From contig CM022303.1 of assembly GCA_011799875.1 (NCBI GenBank), positions 428,033,108 to 428,097,107 on the forward strand: DNA of 64,000 bases, read 5' to 3'. The notes beneath the pieces are model-generated. The model saw nothing but the letters and a program-made list of their open reading frames with translations, was not told where the DNA came from and made no database searches. Position 1 is the first letter of the stretch; each line of letters starts with the position of its first letter. This document shows, in pieces, positions 21,246 to 31,789 of the stretch. The stretch comes from Thinopyrum elongatum (lineage: Eukaryota; Streptophyta; Magnoliopsida; Poales; Poaceae). A program made the translations under genes and the position numbers.

Positions 21246-22311
21246 ATAGTGCTTGTTTAAATTTGAGGATTCTAACAATGAAGGGATTGGAAATACACAG
21301 GAATAGGATAGGAATGCACGTGCAAAATAGAGAATTTAAAAACACAGAATTTCTGCCAATCTGCGTGTTTGGTTCACAAGAACTGGAAGATCACAGGATG
21401 CAAAGAAGCATGGTGAGATTAAGTCAAACCACAAGAAAATGTACGGTTATAATGCTATTATGCTACTGTCTCTTAGTCTTGTGCTTCTTGAATAGGAATA
21501 TGAAAAGGAGGACAAGTGGATATTAAAATTCCTACAGTTTTTCTTTCAAGGAGACACTAAAGGAACAAATCCTACAGTTTTCCTTTGCCCCATTCCTTTG
21601 AACCAAATGCATGAATAGTAGTACCATAGGAAACTTTCCAATTCCTATGTATTTCCTTCACTTTTCCTTTCAAGCACTAGCGATTCTAGTAGGCAGGCTT
21701 GAGCAGGGAAAATCCTACACTCAAAAAATGTTTTTGTGCTACTTCTACTACTTTGGACCTAGGCCACTGCCCTACTAGCTCAACTCCCAGGCCCATCTAC
21801 AAATGCACAGCTCAAACGTGCAGAGATAAATAATGATGGCGTTCAAGAGAGTCCATCACGGATAGCTAAGTTGCCTGGTACCTCACTGCTTGTCATATAG
21901 TAGGAGAAACTAATCATATTTCACGTTACTACGTGTGCTCAGTGGACAATATATATAACATGTAGAGTAAAAAAAGGCGATGCAACAAGTGTACAACCTC
22001 TTTGGCGACGCCATGTCGATCTCAGTGTGATTGGGTTGGTCGGTGAGGATGCTCCGGCTGATTTGGCTGTCGGAGGAGGGGAAGAAGATCTTAGCCGTCT
22101 GGAGATGGAGCCCGGGGTACTGCTCCCCTGTGATGGAGGGTTTCGTCGTTGGAGCAGCTCCGGTGAGTTGTACGACGGCGAGGCTAAAGCAGGACAAGAG
22201 AGACAACGTTAACTTGAGTGGAATTCTAATAGCATCTCCAATAGATGACGTAAAATACATAACCACAAAGTGCTAGATGTAAAATACATCAGCCGCTCAT
22301 CTCTGAACTTA

Positions 22312-22382
22312 ACTGTCGAAACTGAATTTAACTGTCGAAACTGAATTTTGCTGTCGAAACTGAATTTTACTGTCGAAACTGA
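22312..22382. repeat. Short tandem repeat (AACTGTCGAAACTGAATTT)
   Basis: Four consecutive copies of an 18-19 base unit with core CTGTCGAAACTGAATTT, in an intron of the CACTA ORF. Confidence 0.8.
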
Positions 22383-22424
22383 ACACACTAGTAGCAGAAA
22401 AGCAGTATCAGTAGTAGCTCCCGG

Positions 22425-22690
22425 AGTAGTAGCGCGTGCGAGAGCCAGGGCAGCTGGTCGTGTAGTAGCTGCAGGGGCTCGAGGGAGAGCAGGATCTGCT
22501 GCTCGTGCAGCAGCAGCGCGTGCAAGAGTAGAGCAGCAGCGCAAGCATGAGCAAGAGCAAGAGCAGCAGCGCAAGCAAGAGTAAGAGCAAGAGCAGCAGC
22601 GCGAGCATGAGCAGACCAGGCAGGGGACCAAGATCAAGAGTAGAGTAGCAGCGCGAGCGAGAGCCAAAGCAGCAGCAGCTCCTACTGATG
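22425..22690. repeat. Imperfect AGCAGCAGCGC/AGAGC repeat
   Basis: Low-complexity sequence of AGCAAGAGCAGCAGCGCAAG-type units of about 30 bases. It gives Arg/Ala/Gln-rich frames on one strand and Leu/Cys/Ser-rich frames on the other; neither is supported as a gene. Confidence 0.6.
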
Positions 22691-23229
22691 TGGACGTCGC
22701 CGCCGAGGGAGCAACGCCGTGGAGGAAGTGGCCGGTGACGCCGCCGTGGATGGAGCCGCGGCATGTCGGCTCGGGACCCAGTGCCGGCAGCACCGTGAGA
22801 TCGAATCAAGAAGAAAATGCGGTGATTAGTGTAGAACCTCTTTGGTGGCGCCGATTAGGCCTCAGCTTCATCCGAGGAATCGGTGATGATGCTGCTCTTT
22901 CTGTGGTGCAGGTGAAGACAACGGTGTGGGAATGGAGGTGGCGCGAAAGACGAGGGGAACATCGGGGCAGCTCCTTGGAGGTGGAGAATGGGGTGGCTGA
23001 ACCGGCAGGACGACGAGATCGACGACGGATCCTCATCCGGTGTGGTGGATGAGGGACGTCGAGGTGTTGCTGTGGACGACGTTGTCGGGGAAGAGGCTCC
23101 GGCTGGGTGGCGGACGGAGGAGGGTGTGGGGCTTCGCGGGTTTTCGCGGCCTCGGTGTACGAATGGGTTGGCGGATGGGATGGGAGGGGGAACCATGGCA
23201 TAGGGACGCGCTTGTACGAAATGTGGGCT

Positions 23230-24420
23230 AAGTTACAAAAGTACCCCCACCGATTTGAGCTAGGTGGTTCTTTCGGTTCAGGGGTATCATGGGCATTTTG
23301 CGTGTCGGGATTTCGCAGGAGGTGGGTGTTTTAGCGCGCATTGTAATTTTGGGATAGCAAGGCGCGGGTTGAGATGGAGGGAGTTTTTGGAGCACAACGA
23401 GACAAAGATATATCTTAAATATTTTGGGGTAACAAGGCGCGGGTTGAAATTTCCGGACAAGCCTAACGTGTACTGTACCAAATCAATTCGCACTTCCCTC
23501 GACGAAAAAACAAAAAGAAATCAATTCGCACCACACAAGAGAGTCTAGTCCCGTGTATTATACCAAATCAATTCGCACTACAAATGCCATTTAAAACTTT
23601 GAATTCATGTTATGTTCAATTAAAATATTTCGCTACGTGTATAATGCATGCAACCTGCTACTCAAATGAACGTTTTAGTGCATTCCAAACGTATATACTA
23701 CCGCTTCAATATGAACTAAATTTGAATTCATTTCTCTATTTGAATAAGATCTACAATCATGATTGTTGTCAGGTTAAACCATTTGAATTCGTTTCTCTAT
23801 TTTAATAAGATCTACAATCATCATTATTGTCAAGTTAAACCATCATTTGTATATTATCTTCACAGCACACCACATGATTACTGTCGAGTTAGATATGAAG
23901 TATTTGTACTATATGAACTCGAACTCAATTTTTTGAATCCACTTTATGTTGATTTCAAATCACAGTACATTTCAAGATCTAGCTAGATCTTCATAATCTA
24001 AACCATGTCTCATATGTATAATGTGTTTATCACATAATGTATGGTGCCCCGCCCCCTTCGCCTACAAGTATTTAGATGTGAGGTGCAAACGCCACACATT
24101 ATCACAAATTCAAATAAAATGTGAGATTGTTCGATATATAGTATGGTTTAGATTGTTCGATATTTAGTTGTGAGCTGCAAACGCCACACATTATCACAAA
24201 TTCAAATAAAATGTGAGATTGTTCGATGTATATTATGGTTTAGATTGTTTGATATTTAGCTGTGAGTTGCCAACGCCACGCATTATCACATTATGGTATA
24301 ACATGTCCAAAACCACACCATGCATATCACCGCTATATTCATGCATGCATATATTTATAACACTATGATCTCCTATTCAAATATATGAATCCACCTTCAT
24401 ATAGAATTATGATCTTAGTT
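23230..24420. repeat. AT-rich region with two short tandem duplications
   Basis: Two tandem structures. A 61-bp unit is repeated twice at 23721-23842 (TTTGAATTCATTTCTCTATT, TAAGATCTACAATCAT). A 92-bp unit is repeated about 2.5 times at 24078-24300, starting GTGAGGTGCAAACGCCACAC at 24078, 24170 and 24262. No gene is recognised. It lies just upstream of the CACTA ORF start (23196), so may include its promoter. Confidence 0.6.
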
Positions 24421-24429
24421 AGTCTCTTA

Positions 24430-25770
24430 CACCCACACAATCCTCTAACCTTTGTAGCTAGCACTAACTTTCTCTCGTGCATGCACACGCCCTTCTCTCC
24501 CTCCCCCTCCCTCAACATTCTATCCATCGCGCACATTCATTTTTTTCTTTAGGTCGTTCTCCCACGGTCTCCACAACTCCTTTCCGACACACATCGATCG
24601 ATAAACCTCTCCAGCGATGTATGCCTACCACATACAAACGCACCTTCCATCTCCTGCTTTCTGTGTCCATGCCTCGTTTCTCTCATACGGTCCCACACAC
24701 GTGTAAACTCTCGCCCCTCTTTTCATCGATCTCACAATCGCACACTCCTCCCCCTATCTAGCTAGTAGGCCTCTCGCACCACCTCCTAGCTCCATTCTCT
24801 CTGTCTATCCGTCTCGCTGGGCCTTATTTGCCTCTAACAAATGGATGTACACCGATCGATCTCCCGCTATACATATAGCTAGCTAGGTCGTTATAACTCG
24901 TTTTCCCCAAGTGCCGATCGATCTACCTCATTCGTTATGTCTCTCCCTTCCTCCGACACACAACAATTGATCTACCGATCTAGTTAGGTCTACTTACCAA
25001 ACACATGGTCCCCCTTCATCATCCATGCGTGCCTCCCGACACATCTACCACGCACACGCACACACAGAAACACATCCCTACTCTTATTGATAATATTGCA
25101 GTTCTACCCTCAGTTTGTCTATTAGGCCTCTCCCACCATCTTCGAGAAGCAACTCCACCACCCATCCAACACTCTACCCCTCTCCCTCTCTCTCTCTCTC
25201 CTCCTCTCTCTCTCTCTGTCCCATCCTATTTCCCGTCCTTCACTTATGTATGGATGTCGACCGATCTCCCTCAAGACATAGCTGGGTCTCTCCTTCTCAA
25301 CACATATACGAGGCGATCACCTCCTAGTTAGGTCGTCTGCCATCCCCCCTCCCCCCCCCGCCCCCCCAGACACACACCACGATAAATCGAGCGCTCTAGT
25401 CATGTCTCCCTACCACACACAAACTTGCCCTGTGCCCTCTGACGTTCCGGTAGGTTAGTCGCCCTATATCTTTGACTTGCACACACACAATTTCGATGAC
25501 TCTCTTCATCGATCTCGCACCCACCCACTTGATCCTCTCTTCGACTCTATCGATATCTATGACCCCTCCCTCTCTTCTCGTGGATCGCCCCCTCTATATA
25601 TGATATAGATAGGCCTCTATTTCACACACATTGCATGTGTCAAATTTTTGTTTGAGATATCATCGACACATATTCCCACAAATACATTCACGAAATCACC
25701 CCCCCAACAAAAAACACTCACGAACGCACACGCCATCTGTCTAGGTTTGTATCTCTCTCACACACACCCA
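24430..25770. repeat. Strand-asymmetric pyrimidine-rich tract
   Basis: About 1.3 kb in which the plus strand is dominated by C, T and A with few G, including CACACACG runs, a CT run (about 25182-25217), TCGATC-rich stretches and the poly-C cluster at 25343-25368. Frames here are compositional artefacts. No gene is recognised. Confidence 0.55.
25343..25368. other. Poly-C cluster (G-quadruplex potential on minus strand)
   Basis: Three long C runs (6, 9 and 7 Cs) separated by single T and G bases. The complementary G runs are long enough to form a G-quadruplex and the C strand an i-motif. Confidence 0.6.
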
Positions 25771-26092
25771 CGTAGGTGGGGGACGTGCACGAAGAGAAGA
25801 GGTGCATGCACTGCATGTGCACGTACTCCCGTCTCTTTCCCAACCACACCCGCGTGGGTACACGGTGGAGCTCATTTCTGTACGAAAAGGCAGCCCACGT
25901 GCTAATTTGACACGTGAACTGGTTGTCCACTTGATGGAGGATCGTGTACCACAGGTGAACAAACAAATTGCGACTTGACACGTTATGTTAAAAAAGAGGC
26001 AAACCATGTGGCGCCTACCTTAGAGGCAAGGCTCTATACACTGGAGATGCTCTGTACGTATTACTTTTGATGTGTCCCGTCAACTCGCATAA

Positions 26093-26240
26093 TGAGGAGA
26101 AGCTTGCTTAGTACGTCGTCTCCCCCGCCCACAGGCGCGGTAGGTTCCAGAGTCGCAGGACGAGGAGAAGCTTGCTTACTACGCCTACGCCCGCTCCCTC
26201 GCCCACGCGCGCGGTGGCTCGCAGGACGAGGAGAAAATTT
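26093..26240. repeat. Short tandem duplication (GAGGAGAAGCTTGCTTA unit)
   Basis: GAGGAGAAGCTTGCTTAGTA and GAGGAGAAGCTTGCTTACTA head two units of about 65-75 bases, with a third partial start GAGGAGAAAATTT. Each ends in GTCGCAGGAC or CTCGCAGGAC. Confidence 0.6.
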
Positions 26241-26316
26241 TACTACTCCCTCTGTTACTCCTCGTCCATATCTTGGTTAGAGATATTATCATATTGTTTG
26301 AAATATGTGTCGTTTA

Positions 26317-26398
26317 CTCCCTCTGTCCCATAATATAAGAACGTTTTTTTACACTAGTATAGTGTCAAAAACGTTCTTATATTATGGGATGGAGGGAG
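26317..26398. mobile_element. Stowaway MITE (82 bp)
   Basis: Near-perfect inverted repeat CTCCCTCTGTCCCATAATAT / ATATTATGGGATGGAGGGAG around a short centre, flanked by TA on both sides (26315-26316 and 26399-26400). This is a standard Tc1/Mariner-type Stowaway. Confidence 0.9.
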
Positions 26399-26402
26399 TA
26401 GT

Positions 26403-26515
26403 AGATTTCAATATGAACTACTAGTACATACTCCAAACACTGATGTATATAGACGTATTTTAGAGTGTAGATTCACTCATTTTGCTCCGTATGTAGTCCA
26501 TATTGAAACGGACGT
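26403..26515. mobile_element. Fragment of a second Stowaway-type MITE
   Basis: GATTTCAATATGAACTAC at one end and GTAGTCCATATTGAAA at the other form an inverted pair around TTTTAGAGTGTAGATTCACT, the inner part of a common Triticeae Stowaway. The CTCCCTCCGT termini are missing. Confidence 0.65.
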
Positions 26516-27312
26516 ACTAGTACGCACTCTCCCTCGCCCCTCGACCCTTGCTCGACCCTCGCCTACGTGGTGGACGTGCTGCAATTCATTCGGTCTCAGA
26601 TAGCCAGAATGATATACTATAGTACCATTATTGCTTGACTTCCCCAAGAGGCGAAAAGACAAGCGCAAGGTTAATATTTTTGAGATGCCAAGCGCAAGGT
26701 TCATAGGAGAACGAGTAGTAGTAGTACTAGTAGTACGTACCAGTGGTACGTACTGTATGAGGAAGAAGGCAACAAGATGTATGTTTTGCGTGACAGTCTC
26801 TTCTTACAGGTCGTGCTAGACCTAGTGGACCTGATTGTTGCAATGGGAGTACTATCATAGATGGCAAGATTTAGAGTGGTGGGCAGCGGGAATAATTCGG
26901 AGCTGCTTAGTCTTAAACCCCATGAAGAAGTCCCATCGAAAGGAATAGCCATCCTCTACACGTGCTCCTATGTAAAATGAGTAAATGAGACAAAAAGGGA
27001 AAGAGACAAAGTAAAAAAATCACCAGCCTTAGAGCCAGCCCTATTATATCAGTGAATGATATTTCTACGTCGTGATTGACATGGCTATATTATTAACCAT
27101 GCTGCTGAGGTAGAAGCGGATTTTTATTTATTTGCGGAGGTAGCAGCGGATGGATATTCAACGAGGAGTGAAATGATGGCTGCTTCCTCGGTCAAACATA
27201 AAGAAAGGTGGGCCTTGTGATTTGACGGCTTATTAGTCATTATTACTGCCTATACTCTTTGCCCATAATAACTGCGTGGTAGAGTAGTGGGCTATACTTT
27301 TAATAACCATGC

Positions 27313-28215
27313 TCGAAGAGAAGAGGTGCACGCACCCACGCACATAGTACTAGTAGCACTCTTTGCGTCTTTTGCGTCTTCCCCAACCACACACGTGACA
27401 CGGTGGAGCTCATTTCTGTACGATGATGCAGCCCACCTGATAATTTGACGCGTCTAGTAGTAGTTACTCACTTATAAATAATGGAGGGTTGGGAACCACG
27501 CATGAACGGTGCCGCCTCATTTATAAATAAAGTTTTTTTCTTCAGTGGCATGTACACAATATAAATAGGTACATATGGAGAGAAAAAGAAACCGCACCAC
27601 TATATACATAGCCAGGACGAGCCTACACGGTTGCTTGCTGGGGTTGCTCTCTTCACACTCTCTCGCACAAAACGACTGTGGCCACATCTCTAACATCCGG
27701 GCGGATCACGTCCGCCGGGGGAAGGGGTGGATGCTTTGTGTAGATGCGGTCGCCCTCGCCGACGGCGAAAACCCACTGTCGGCACGTCCCGATCAGGGAT
27801 CCCCGCCATTCTCTCTCGCAAAGCCGGTGCGGTTGCCTTCGTCCCTTGCTCACTGCCGCGACGTGGGCAGTTGTCGCCTCCCGCTGCCCTCCTCTAGGTT
27901 GAGGTATGTCCCGACATCCCTCGGGTACAACTTCCTTTACAGCCGGCTTGCACCACTGCCCCAGCTGCCCACATCGCCCCATGTGGATATTTCTCTACTT
28001 CTTTGCCCCGCACGTACCTCTACTGGCTTCTACTGTATTTGTGATGAGTTTATGTCTCATCAACTAGTCCTAGTAATCTTTTTCTAATCACAGTTCTTCA
28101 ATTTCTTTGCCACAGGGATGCTCATCTTGATTTTAGTGAAACTGCACAAAATGATCCGATGGTCAAAGGGTTGCAAACTTCATTTCTTTGGAAGGTTCAA
28201 CGTCACTAGCAAATT
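27313..28215 (+). pseudogene. Duplicated gene-start segment, copy 1
   Basis: This segment and 29998-30700 share, in the same order, GTGCAGCCCACCT, a TATGGAGAGAAAAAGAAA block (27572 and 30222) and CTCTCTTCACACTCTCTC, about 2650 bases apart. A shorter upstream match (GAGAAGAGGTGCAnGCAC, GGTGGAGCTCATTTCTGTAC) occurs at 25790-25930. Copy 1 has a TATA-like CTTATAAATA at 27471, then an open frame of 170 codons (27575-28087) of unknown function. An exon-like piece follows at about 28118 (after TTTGCCACAG), reading DAHLDFSETAQNDPMVKG. I do not recognise a family for the first exon. Confidence 0.4.
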
Positions 28216-28276
28216 AAAGCCTTGTTAGGGTTTAGGGTTCAAGGGCTAGGGACTGCATGGATCATTTTTTTCTTTA

Positions 28277-28374
28277 GCTGTCTCTGTTCCAAAATAAGTG
28301 TCAACTTTAGTAGTAGTACAACTTTGTACTAAAGTTTGCATAAAGTTGAGACACTTATTTTGGAACGGAGGGAG
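28277..28374. mobile_element. Stowaway MITE (about 98 bp)
   Basis: Inverted repeat TCTCTGTTCCAAAATAAGTG / CACTTATTTTGGAACGGAGG. The right end GGAGGGAG is followed by TA (28375-28376); the left end is slightly degenerate and preceded by TA (28275-28276). Confidence 0.8.
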
Positions 28375-29121
28375 TACATATTGGCTATGATCTCTCAATC
28401 ATTGAGATACAATAGCATGCATGTTAGTCTCCTTTGTATTTGATGAAATGTTGCAACGGGGCAACCTTGGATGCAAGATACATGAAACAGAAGCTGGAAG
28501 CTTCATAGCATTGTACAATTTTATCTCCCTGAGAAATTACAGTACGTACTATACTACTATATAAAGAGTTAGGTGTCGCACGGTATCCAGAAAATATGGT
28601 GATAGTGTGAGGTGGGCCATGTAATCACTGAGCTTGCGTGTTTTCACTGCTTTCGCACTCCTCCACTGTAAGAATGGAGAAAATTAACCGCAAAAAAAAT
28701 AATGGAGAAAATTGTAATCTACCTCCTTTCGCCGAAATATGGGAAATCCAGCAGTTGTACGACCTCAGTAATAATGATCAATGAGCCGTCAAATCACATA
28801 GACCCAGCAGTAAGTTGGACGGACGAAGCAACCATCACTCTTGAATCCGCTTCTCCCTTCAACGCAGGTGCCAGTGAGAGGTCGCGTCCACTCTGCCTGG
28901 GCATGAATGCGGCACCGATTCTTTGGAGCGGCGTTTACCGTTTCGGGCAGGAAGCGTGCGCGGGCGATGAAGGGCTTTGGGTGGGCCAGGCTGGTCAGGA
29001 GTGGGCGTGGCAGCTGTCCCGACCGGACGCCAGGAAATGAGAGGATGCACTGACTCTAGCGGCTAAATCGTACACTACACACCATCTCTCTGTAGGAGTA
29101 GGTCGATGTGTCGCTCTCTCT

Positions 29122-29168
29122 AACACACACACACGCTGTTAAAACACACACACACACACACACACACA
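29122..29168. repeat. (CA)n microsatellite, two blocks
   Basis: Two CA runs separated by GCTGTTAAAA. Confidence 0.9.
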
Positions 29169-29285
29169 GGTTCATAGAATAGGAATATTGTGCGAGTGGG
29201 AAGCCACAGGAAGTGAGAAAATGGAGTACATACAAGAAGAGAAGAGGTGATGAATATTCCATCAAACCTGGACTGAGGAGTAGTA

Positions 29286-29686
29286 CTCCCTCCGTCCAGG
29301 TGTTAAGTCATCTTACGAAAATCAGATATTCCTAAAATGTTTAGGCGTCGTCCATTAACTTTGCATCTCAATCCCCTCTTAGCCTCGTTGCTAGCGAGCA
29401 TTGTTACTTACTCTGCCTTGTTATCTCCCCCGAAAACCCAATGCATGGAGAGCAACTACGCATTGATAAGTCAAGGAATCAAAGTCGGCTTGCATGCGAG
29501 TTAATACGTGGCCCTGCATGGTAGCTAAAATGGCATCTCTTAATTGTTGTGATTAATTGTTGCGTTTAGAGACAGAAATTAGGGCTTTGATTGGAGGAAG
29601 GACCGGTCAAGTTTCTCCTTCTCCAATCTGCTTGCACCTTGGTCTCGCTGCACCTTCTAACGTGACTTACACCTGGACGGAGGGAG
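29286..29686. mobile_element. Stowaway-like MITE (401 bp)
   Basis: Ends CTCCCTCCGTCCAGGTGTTA and, reverse-complemented, CTCCCTCCGTCCAGGTGTAA are near-identical, and TA flanks both sides (29284-29285 and 29687-29688). It is long for a Stowaway, with a non-palindromic interior. Confidence 0.8.
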
Positions 29687-29997
29687 TAGTACGAGATATG
29701 GTGGCACACTTACTTAGGTCGAATACAAGTGCCCAAAATTATTGGAAGAGAGCAAAGTGTACAAACTAAATAATTAAAATTGAATTTCTCATTTTTTTTT
29801 GAAACGGAGGCAAAAGATTTGCCTCATCCACTAAATAAGAGGAATAGAGTTTCACAGTTTGCAAGTGACCCTACAAATAAACGGCATGGCAATTACTCTC
29901 AATACGCCCTAGTTTCTTAGCACCCGCCTGAATACAAATAAACGGTGGCACACTGACTTAGCCTGAATACAAGTGCCCAAAATATTTAAAATTGGAG

Positions 29998-30402
29998 GAT
30001 GGTGCAGCCCACCTTTCCGATATTTTGACCATTTGTGGTTCAGTTGTTGTTCACTTTGGAGCGTCGTGTACCACATGTGAACGTTAGTAAGTGCGACCTG
30101 GAGGCCTGCAGCGTTAATTGTGAGTTGACTCCTTCGAGCGTTAAATTTTCTTCATGTAGTAGTATTTTTATTCAATACGTTAAATAAAGAGTTCCGTTTC
30201 ATGCACAATTTAAAACAATTTTTATGGAGAGAAAAAGAAAACCACTCCATCTATATACGCTGCAGCCTCGGCGCTTGTTTTCTAGGGTTTTCTCTCTTCA
30301 CACTCTCTCTCCACTATATATATACACGCTGGAGCCTCAGCGCTTGTAGTTGCTCTCTTCACACTCTCTCACCCTCTGCAGATCTAAACAAGACTTCGTT
30401 GG

Positions 30403-30459
<57 letters not shown>

Positions 30460-30700
30460 AAAGAGCCGGCAGGATCCGTCCGCCGTGAAGGGAAGGAGGC
30501 TTAACGCTGTCACCGTCCGTGAGGGAGGGAATCCACTACCGGCGCAGCTATTCTCTTTCACCCAGCGGCGGCGCGGGAGGGCCTCCGACCCGTTCTTCCT
30601 CGCTGCCGTACATAGTGTGGGAAGTTGGCCTCCGGCCGCCCACTGAGCCACACCCCGAGAACCTTAAGGTATAATTTACTTATTCCACATGCATTGCTCT
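29998..30700 (+). pseudogene. Duplicated gene-start segment, copy 2
   Basis: Second copy of the segment at 27313. GTGCAGCCCACCT is followed by TTATGGAGAGAAAAAGAAA (30221) and two CTCTTCACACTCTCTC leaders (about 30294 and 30355), with a (CT)26 run between 30404 and 30455. A GC-rich stretch follows (30465-30655) and then GTGAGGG. The arrangement suggests a promoter and 5' leader; I recognise no protein. Confidence 0.4.
30404..30455. repeat. (CT)26 microsatellite
   Basis: Uninterrupted CT dinucleotide run in a leader-like context. The Leu-Ser and Glu-Arg frames that cross it are artefacts. Confidence 0.95.
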
Positions 30701-31141
30701 AGCTGCATGTGTGCTTCTTCCGCTTCTGCACTCGAATCTAGGTGGGATCAAACAGGAAAGTAGTGGGGAAAGTTGTAAAGCATGAATCTAGGACGTGGAT
30801 CAAAGAGGGAAGGAAGGCGGGAAAGTAGTACAGACTGGCTATCCAGCACCTACGTTGGTCGAAAAGGGAAAACAATGACAAACGCAGTACGCACATCTGT
30901 AATGAACTGATCTTTTTGTTTTGGGGGACAAGGCTATAAAGTTTGAGCAGGACTAGATTTGCTGCCCTCACATAGGGAAAGGTGTCTAAAGATAACAAAA
31001 CTGGGACCAACACAAATATGCTCCTTGTTTGTTTGTACTTTGTTGCAACAGACTGTGCATCACCCCTTTATACATCGGTAGATGCACATGGTGCTGGTGC
31101 GTCCACTGTCCCGTACAACTCTTTAGCTGTTGTTAATCTAA

Positions 31142-31476
31142 GGCCCTGTTTTTTGAAAAAGTCCTAGGACTTTTTTTACTCCCAACTAAAAAGTCCCTAG
31201 TCCCTACCTGTTTGGTTCTAGGGACTAAACATGGACTAGAGGTTATTAAATGACAATCTAAAAGACCATGTTACCCCTAGTAATGAACTAATAGAGATAA
31301 GGTGTGATGCGGGGTAGGGGCAACTATTGGAAAAAGTCCCAAAAAGACTCTCCCTCAGGGTCTTCTTTCTTTAGTCCCAAATGCCCACTTTTAGTCCCTA
31401 AAAGTCCCTCCCATTTGGTTTAGATGGGACTAAAAGTGACTTTTTTAGTCCCTACACCCTGTAAACAAACACCCTC
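31142..31476. mobile_element. Tourist/Harbinger-type MITE (335 bp)
   Basis: Flanked by TAA on both sides (31139-31141 and 31477-31479). Ends GGCCCTGTTTTTTGAAAAAG and, reverse-complemented, GAGGGTGTTTGTTTACAGGG are imperfect inverted repeats. The interior repeats AAAGTCCC/TAGTCCC motifs in both orientations, as in PIF/Harbinger MITEs of grasses. Confidence 0.75.
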
Positions 31477-31789
31477 TAATAATGCCGCTACAAAATTGAA
31501 GCAATGCCACAGTTAAAAGCAAATTACATGTTTAACGAATTTTATTGTTTATATAATCTCTCTATTAATATGAATCAATACCACTGTTTGAGAAATGCTA
31601 CTGTCTTGCTTTCTTTCCCATTTAGATAAGTTAGATGCTTTTTTGTGTGCTTCTGTGTCATCCACCATTATTGACCAGCAGTTGTTTCCTTTGCACCTCT
31701 CTGTAAACAGGGTTATCTACTTCACCTCATTGCTATTGCGACCTTTTGTTGCACTGCACAAAACACTTTTGTTTTAAGAGTGTTTTGTG

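Larger units (their letters stand above)
16530..21251. mobile_element. Nested 4.7-kb CACTA transposon
   Basis: Left end CACTACAGGAATCAGGCACT; right end, reverse-complemented, CACTATTAGAATCACTTTCT. The 3-bp target duplication is CTT (16527-16529 and 21252-21254). Both ends carry dense TTTGCCGTC/GACGGCAAA subterminal repeats. It lies in an intron of the larger element's ORF. The interior holds a three-exon B3-domain gene on the minus strand and a GC-rich minisatellite. No transposase ORF is visible, so it is non-autonomous. It has its own intact boundaries and so is younger than the host element. Confidence 0.85.
12872..23196 (-). pseudogene. CACTA-associated multi-exon ORF (acidic/coiled-coil protein), decayed
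   Basis: A minus-strand gene starting at ATG 23196 and ending in a stop at 12872-12874. Exons with consistent GT-AG borders: 22838-23196 (Pro/Ser-rich, ends SAPPKR), 21998-22183 (ends MASPKR), about 16272-16432, about 15667-15826 (acidic, SEGDSEGEDHSYLPPEV), 15206-15376, 14713-14882, 13793-14155, a 30-base exon 13681-13710, and 12872-13309. The last exon encodes a long coiled coil (residues like SKSLQLLQSQLQAERHQSAV). I recognise this as a protein type recurrent in Triticeae CACTA elements, probably the element's own accessory (TNPA-like) ORF, but that role is inferred. Lesions: TAA at 22855-22857, TAG at 13901-13903, and a 1-base deletion in exon 14713-14882. The nested CACTA (16530-21251) sits in the intron between 16432 and 21998. 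Confidence 0.6.

Noticed and set aside
22348..22809. Arg/Ala/Gln-rich plus-strand and Leu/Cys-rich minus-strand proteins
   Set aside because: Low-complexity AGCAGC/AGAGC repeats in an intron; no consistent splice or start context.
30201..30651. Frames with poly-Leu-Ser or poly-Glu-Arg
   Set aside because: They are caused by the (CT)26 microsatellite.
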